Positions 60,935 to 64,000 of a stretch of 64,000 bases of DNA are shown one piece after another; position 1 is the stretch's first letter; every line of letters begins with the position of its first letter. A program made the translations under genes and the position numbers. The DNA is from Flavobacterium sp. H122 (GTDB taxonomy: Bacteria; Bacteroidota; Bacteroidia; Flavobacteriales; Flavobacteriaceae): positions 62,001 to 126,000 of the forward strand of contig NZ_SJZD01000007.1 in assembly GCF_004959765.1 (NCBI RefSeq). The letters are read 5' to 3'. Under the pieces are notes generated by a model, which was not told where the DNA came from, made no database searches, and worked only from the letters and a program-made list of their open reading frames with translations.

Positions 60935-62173
60935 ATGGTAGGATTAGTAAAAGAAAACATAAAAATTGCTTTAGGCTCAATCAAAGCACAATTATTACGA
61001 ACAATTTTAACTGTGTTAATAATCGCTATTGGTATTACTGCCCTAGTAGGTATTTTAACCGTAGTTTCGGCTTTAGAGAATACTATTTCCAAGGATTTTG
61101 CCTCAATGGGAGCCAATACTTTTACAATCAACCAATACGACAACCTTTCAAGAAGGCATGGTGGAGAAAGAGAAAAAATAAACCCTATCATTTCTTATCC
61201 TGAAACACAAGAATTCAAAGCCAAATACAATTATCCAATGACATTTACTTCGGTATCATTTACTGCTACTACTACTGCTGAAGTAAAATATGAAAATGAT
61301 AAGACCGATCCCGAAGTTTCCGTTTTAGGTGTTGACGAAAATTTCACAACAAATTCAGGGTTAGAAGTCGTTAAAGGAAGAAATTTTACCGGATTTGATA
61401 TTTCAAACAACAATCCAGTTTGCATTTTAGGTTCTGATTTTGAAAAAAAACTATTAGCCGACATAAACCCTATAGACAAAACCATTTCGATTCGTGGCAC
61501 TAAGTTTAAAGTTATTGGTGTTTTAAAAGAGAAAGGTTCAACCTTTGGTAACAGTCAGGATTTAAGAGTATTGATTCCTATACAAGTTGCAAGAACCATG
61601 TTTACAGCTCCCAACATTAACTATTCGGTTAGTGTAATGGTTGACAAAAAAGAATTGCTTGATGAAGCTGTGGACAACGCCACCATCACTATGCGAAAAG
61701 TCAGAAAATTAAGTCCGTTGGAAGATGCAAATTTTGGATTGTCCCGAAGTGATGATTTGATCAACAAAATTTTAGACATTACAAAATACCTTGATATTTC
61801 TGCATGGGTTATTGGTGTGATTACCATTTTTGGTTCCACTATTGCCTTAATGAATATCATGTTGGTTTCTGTAACCGAACGTACCCGAGAAATAGGGACT
61901 AGAAAAGCCTTAGGAGCCAAAAGAAGTACTATAGCGATTCAGTTTTTTATGGAAACATTAGTTATTGGTCAACTAGGAGGCTTACTAGGTGTCGTTTTAG
62001 GAATCTCAATAGGCTATCTAATTGCTACACTAATAGAATTCCAGTTTGCCGTTCCATGGTTGGCAATTATTTCAGCATTTATTGTTTGCTTTATTGTGGC
62101 TATTGTTTCTGGTTCTTATCCGGCTTTAAAAGCATCCAAATTAGATCCTATTGAGGCGTTACGTTACGAATAA
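60935..62173 (+). CDS. MacB/FtsX-type ABC transporter permease
   Basis: A 412-residue permease with one N-terminal helix ([20 protein letters not shown]), a periplasmic MacB-type core domain of about 200 residues and three C-terminal helices ([60 protein letters not shown]). [20 protein letters not shown] between C-terminal helices is the typical coupling motif with the ABC ATPase, which is not encoded in this window. Such transporters expel lipoproteins, peptides or drugs. It ends shortly before an unrelated small gene. Confidence 0.93.
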   Translation: MVGLVKENIKIALGSIKAQLLRTILTVLIIAIGITALVGILTVVSALENTISKDFASMGANTFTINQYDNLSRRHGGEREKINPIISYPETQEFKAKYNYPMTFTSVSFTATTTAEVKYENDKTDPEVSVLGVDENFTTNSGLEVVKGRNFTGFDISNNNPVCILGSDFEKKLLADINPIDKTISIRGTKFKVIGVLKEKGSTFGNSQDLRVLIPIQVARTMFTAPNINYSVSVMVDKKELLDEAVDNATITMRKVRKLSPLEDANFGLSRSDDLINKILDITKYLDISAWVIGVITIFGSTIALMNIMLVSVTERTREIGTRKALGAKRSTIAIQFFMETLVIGQLGGLLGVVLGISIGYLIATLIEFQFAVPWLAIISAFIVCFIVAIVSGSYPALKASKLDPIEALRYE

Positions 62174-62184
62174 AAATTACACAA

Positions 62185-62607
62185 ATGGAACAAAGAGATC
62201 ATATAGAAAAGCAAATTGAAAAAATTGGTTTATTACTCAACAAACTATTTTCTAAAATTTTAAAATTGAATGATGTTGAATTTTCAAATCAAATAGCTGA
62301 AGAAGTTAACACAACATTACTTACAACACTTAATATAAACAGCATTACTTTTAACGAAATACACCCTGATGATTTTATTCATTTTTTACAATTTGAAAAA
62401 AACATCAATCCAGCACATTGGGAAGATTTAGCTAACATTTTTTATTCTTTGTTTAAAAAATCAGAAAAAGATTCTGAAGAATATGTCAACACATTGAACA
62501 ACTGCCTCATGATTTACAACTATTTGGAAAAATCGGAAGGGACTTTTTCTTTTGAAAGAAATCAAAAAATGAATGAGATTAGAGCTGTATTAAATTTTAA
62601 AAAATAA
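62185..62607 (+). CDS. Hypothetical soluble protein
   Basis: A 140-residue mostly helical acidic protein, with no signal peptide or known motif. It starts 11 bp after the permease stop, so it belongs to its transcript. The opening EQRDHIEKQIEKIGLLLNKL and the repeated helical SEEYVNTLNNCLMIYNYLEK suggest a helical bundle or TPR-like fold. I do not recognise it, and its role for the permease is unclear. Ends convergent with prmC. Confidence 0.65.
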   Translation: MEQRDHIEKQIEKIGLLLNKLFSKILKLNDVEFSNQIAEEVNTTLLTTLNINSITFNEIHPDDFIHFLQFEKNINPAHWEDLANIFYSLFKKSEKDSEEYVNTLNNCLMIYNYLEKSEGTFSFERNQKMNEIRAVLNFKK

Positions 62608-62608
62608 T

Positions 62609-63463
62609 TTAGAAACATCCTCTAATCATTCTATCATTACCATAAATATCTTTTCTAAGTTCAATATTCGAGAAGTGATGATTTTCTAAAAGACTTATCA
62701 TTTCCTTGCCCAAATACTGATTAATTTCAAAGTAAAGTGCTCCACTATTTGAAAGATTTTTTTGAGCCAATTGCGTTATTTTTCTGTAAAACAATAAAGC
62801 ATCATCATCTTCAACAAACAACGCTAAATGAGGTTCGTAATCTAATACGTTTTTCTTGATTTCTTCTTTTTCAAGATTTCGTACATATGGCGGATTAGAA
62901 ACAATAATATCAAATTGCTGACCTAAATCTTCGATTTCCAAAATACTTTGATGCAAAAAATGCACATCAACATTATTAGTCCTGGCATTTCTCTTAGCAA
63001 CTTCTAAAGCTTTTTCAGAAACATCTAGCGCATATACTTCGGCATTAGGCAAATTTTCAGCCAATGAAATAGCAATACAACCTGTTCCGGTACCAATATC
63101 CAATATCTTTAGAGGATTCGTTGATTTGATAATTTGGTTATTTGATAAAATCCAATCGACCAATTCTTCCGTTTCCGGTCTTGGAATAAGTGTATTTTCA
63201 TTAACATAAAAAGGCAACCCGAAAAACTCCGTCTCGCCAAGAATATACTGAATAGGTTTTTGCTCTTTTAATTGCGACAAAACCGTTTCCCATTGCAGCA
63301 ACTGCACAACATCTAATTCGAAATCTGGTTGCATTGCAAAATCGATACGCTTCATTTGATGAAAAGCTTCTAAAACAATATAAAAAAAACTCTCTATTTC
63401 TTTTTCATCATAAATAGAAATCAGTTCGTTGGTAAACTGGGTCTTGTATTCTTTTAACAGCAT
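62609..63463 (-). CDS. prmC: Release factor glutamine methyltransferase PrmC
   Basis: A 284-residue SAM-dependent enzyme that N5-methylates the GGQ glutamine of peptide chain release factors. The N-terminal helical substrate domain is followed by ILGETEFFGLPFYVNENTLI with PRPETEELV, then LKILDIGTGTGCIAISLA (SAM site) and the catalytic FDIIVSNPPYVRNLEKEEI. The NPPY motif and overall length are diagnostic. It is followed by a GNAT gene on the same strand upstream. Confidence 0.95.
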   Translation of the reverse strand: MLLKEYKTQFTNELISIYDEKEIESFFYIVLEAFHQMKRIDFAMQPDFELDVVQLLQWETVLSQLKEQKPIQYILGETEFFGLPFYVNENTLIPRPETEELVDWILSNNQIIKSTNPLKILDIGTGTGCIAISLAENLPNAEVYALDVSEKALEVAKRNARTNNVDVHFLHQSILEIEDLGQQFDIIVSNPPYVRNLEKEEIKKNVLDYEPHLALFVEDDDALLFYRKITQLAQKNLSNSGALYFEINQYLGKEMISLLENHHFSNIELRKDIYGNDRMIRGCF

Positions 63464-63475
63464 TTTGAAATTTCT

Positions 63476-63512
63476 AGTTATTTGTTATTTGGAGTTTGCT
63501 ATTTTGCATTTG
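63476..63512. repeat. Degenerate TTATTTG repeat spacer
   Basis: Units like AGTTATTTG, TTATTTGG, AGTTTGC, TATTTTGCATTTG lie between prmC and the acetyltransferase gene. It is AT-rich, imperfectly repeated and non-coding, comparable to the spacer repeats elsewhere in the window. Confidence 0.4.
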
Positions 63513-63517
63513 TCCTT

Positions 63518-63994
63518 TTACAACGTTTTTATCATCCAAACCGGACATGCCGAATGCCCTGTACACCCCATAGGTTTATCTAAATATTCGAATCCGGTTT
63601 TTCGATACAATTTTTGCGCGGCTTCCATATAAGGCATGGTTTCCAAATAACATTGCTTGAACCCTAATTCTTTTGCCTTTGTTAAACACACCTCCATCAT
63701 TTGTGAACCTATCCCTAAACCTCTTGTCTCAGGAAGAAAATACATCTTTTGTAACTCACAAACATCCGGAGTACCATTAGCCAAAGGTGAAATCCCCGCC
63801 ACTCCTATGATTATGCCTTCATTTTCCACAACAAAATATGCTGAATTTGGTTTTTGATACGCTTCATACATAGTATCAAGTTCAGGGTCAGCATAAGCTG
63901 TACCAACTTTTGGCACATTTAACTCTTCCAGAACAGTTCGGACAACTTTGGCTACCTGAATATTATCCTGTGCCTGTATTTCTCTAATCAACAT
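63518..63994 (-). CDS. GNAT family N-acetyltransferase
   Basis: A 158-residue acetyltransferase of the Gcn5-related type. Motif A is CELQKMYFLPETRGLGIGSQMM (residues about 85-105) with the acetyl-CoA-binding Q/RxxGxG/A loop (RGLGIG), and motif B follows as LGFKQCYLETMPYMEAAQKL with YRKTGFEYLDKP. It is of standard length. Substrate unknown; it may be a small-molecule acetyltransferase co-transcribed upstream of prmC. Confidence 0.9.
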   Translation of the reverse strand: MLIREIQAQDNIQVAKVVRTVLEELNVPKVGTAYADPELDTMYEAYQKPNSAYFVVENEGIIIGVAGISPLANGTPDVCELQKMYFLPETRGLGIGSQMMEVCLTKAKELGFKQCYLETMPYMEAAQKLYRKTGFEYLDKPMGCTGHSACPVWMIKTL

Positions 63995-64000
63995 AAAATT

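Noticed and set aside
1..64000. CRISPR array, insertion sequence, prophage or rRNA operon
   Set aside because: No regularly spaced repeats, transposase, phage structural gene or rRNA sequence was recognised; the only recombinase is the XerD-type chromosomal enzyme.

Overview
The window is a stretch of a low-GC Bacteroidota chromosome, almost certainly a Flavobacteriaceae member close to Flavobacterium. The support is: a type IX secretion C-terminal sorting domain, TonB receptors with carboxypeptidase-like plug extensions, DUF5686, DUF4290, DUF4199 and DUF5777 proteins, lipoproteins with short lipoboxes, and promoters of the Bacteroidota type (TTG, about 19 bp, TAnnTTTG) that I could find by eye in front of many genes. 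No rRNA, CRISPR array, phage, insertion sequence or complete mobile element was seen. It is mainly core genome with some accessory islands.

Layout. 0-4.4 kb: the start of a Na/Pi-cotransporter-like gene cut by the window edge, an acyltransferase, a membrane protein, an RsuA/RluE-type pseudouridine synthase, a decayed gene fragment and a GT39-type glycosyltransferase. 4.5-7.8 kb: rmuC, a small membrane protein, a thioesterase, then a secreted heavy-metal-binding protein paired with a CDF-like transporter that has cysteines at a metal site. 7.8-11 kb: a divergent cluster of DUF5777 barrel, DOMON protein with T9SS tail, secreted ankyrin protein, monohaem c-type lipoprotein and YceI protein; I read it as an extracytoplasmic redox module. 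11-14.1 kb: YitT, KirBac potassium channel and NhaA. 14.3-18.8 kb: carB without its allosteric domain and with a structured leader, then rpmH (too short for ordinary ORF listings).

18.9-27 kb: a redoxin with one active-site cysteine, a half-size TauE/SafE protein, a lytic transglycosylase, mtaB, aspA, a GlmU-like protein and rpmE2. 27-32.3 kb: a four-gene operon (DUF4199, GT2, phosphohexomutase, MsbA-like ABC exporter). 32.3-38.3 kb: DUF2971 protein, two secreted unknowns (one a lipoprotein with EF-hand loops), a TonB-dependent receptor and an M23 peptidase. 38.5-41 kb: a coiled-coil protein, zapA, a 6S-type RNA and rny. 41-43.1 kb: a PAS histidine kinase, a roughly 450-bp gene-free stretch with a long imperfect hairpin, and tRNA-Met. 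43.2-49 kb: START-like protein, class IV aminotransferase, YqgE, HU, fmt, recQ and an AAA ATPase. 49.1-51.5 kb: DUF493, DUF4290 and murA (Asp in place of the fosfomycin-target Cys). 51.5-64 kb: TauE/SafE transporter, DUF5686 protein, aroQ, four small outer-membrane barrels, xerD, hisS, a MacB-type permease, prmC and a GNAT acetyltransferase.

The observations most worth following are the 7.8-11 kb redox cluster, the cysteine-site CDF/HMA pair, the carB leader hairpin next to loss of the CarB regulatory domain, the promoter-plus-signal-peptide cassette shared by barrels with unrelated mature parts, the unexplained palindromic elements at 22.3 and 42.7 kb, and the family of short degenerate tandem repeats lying in gene spacers. 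No completely new system of the defence or mobile type was found.
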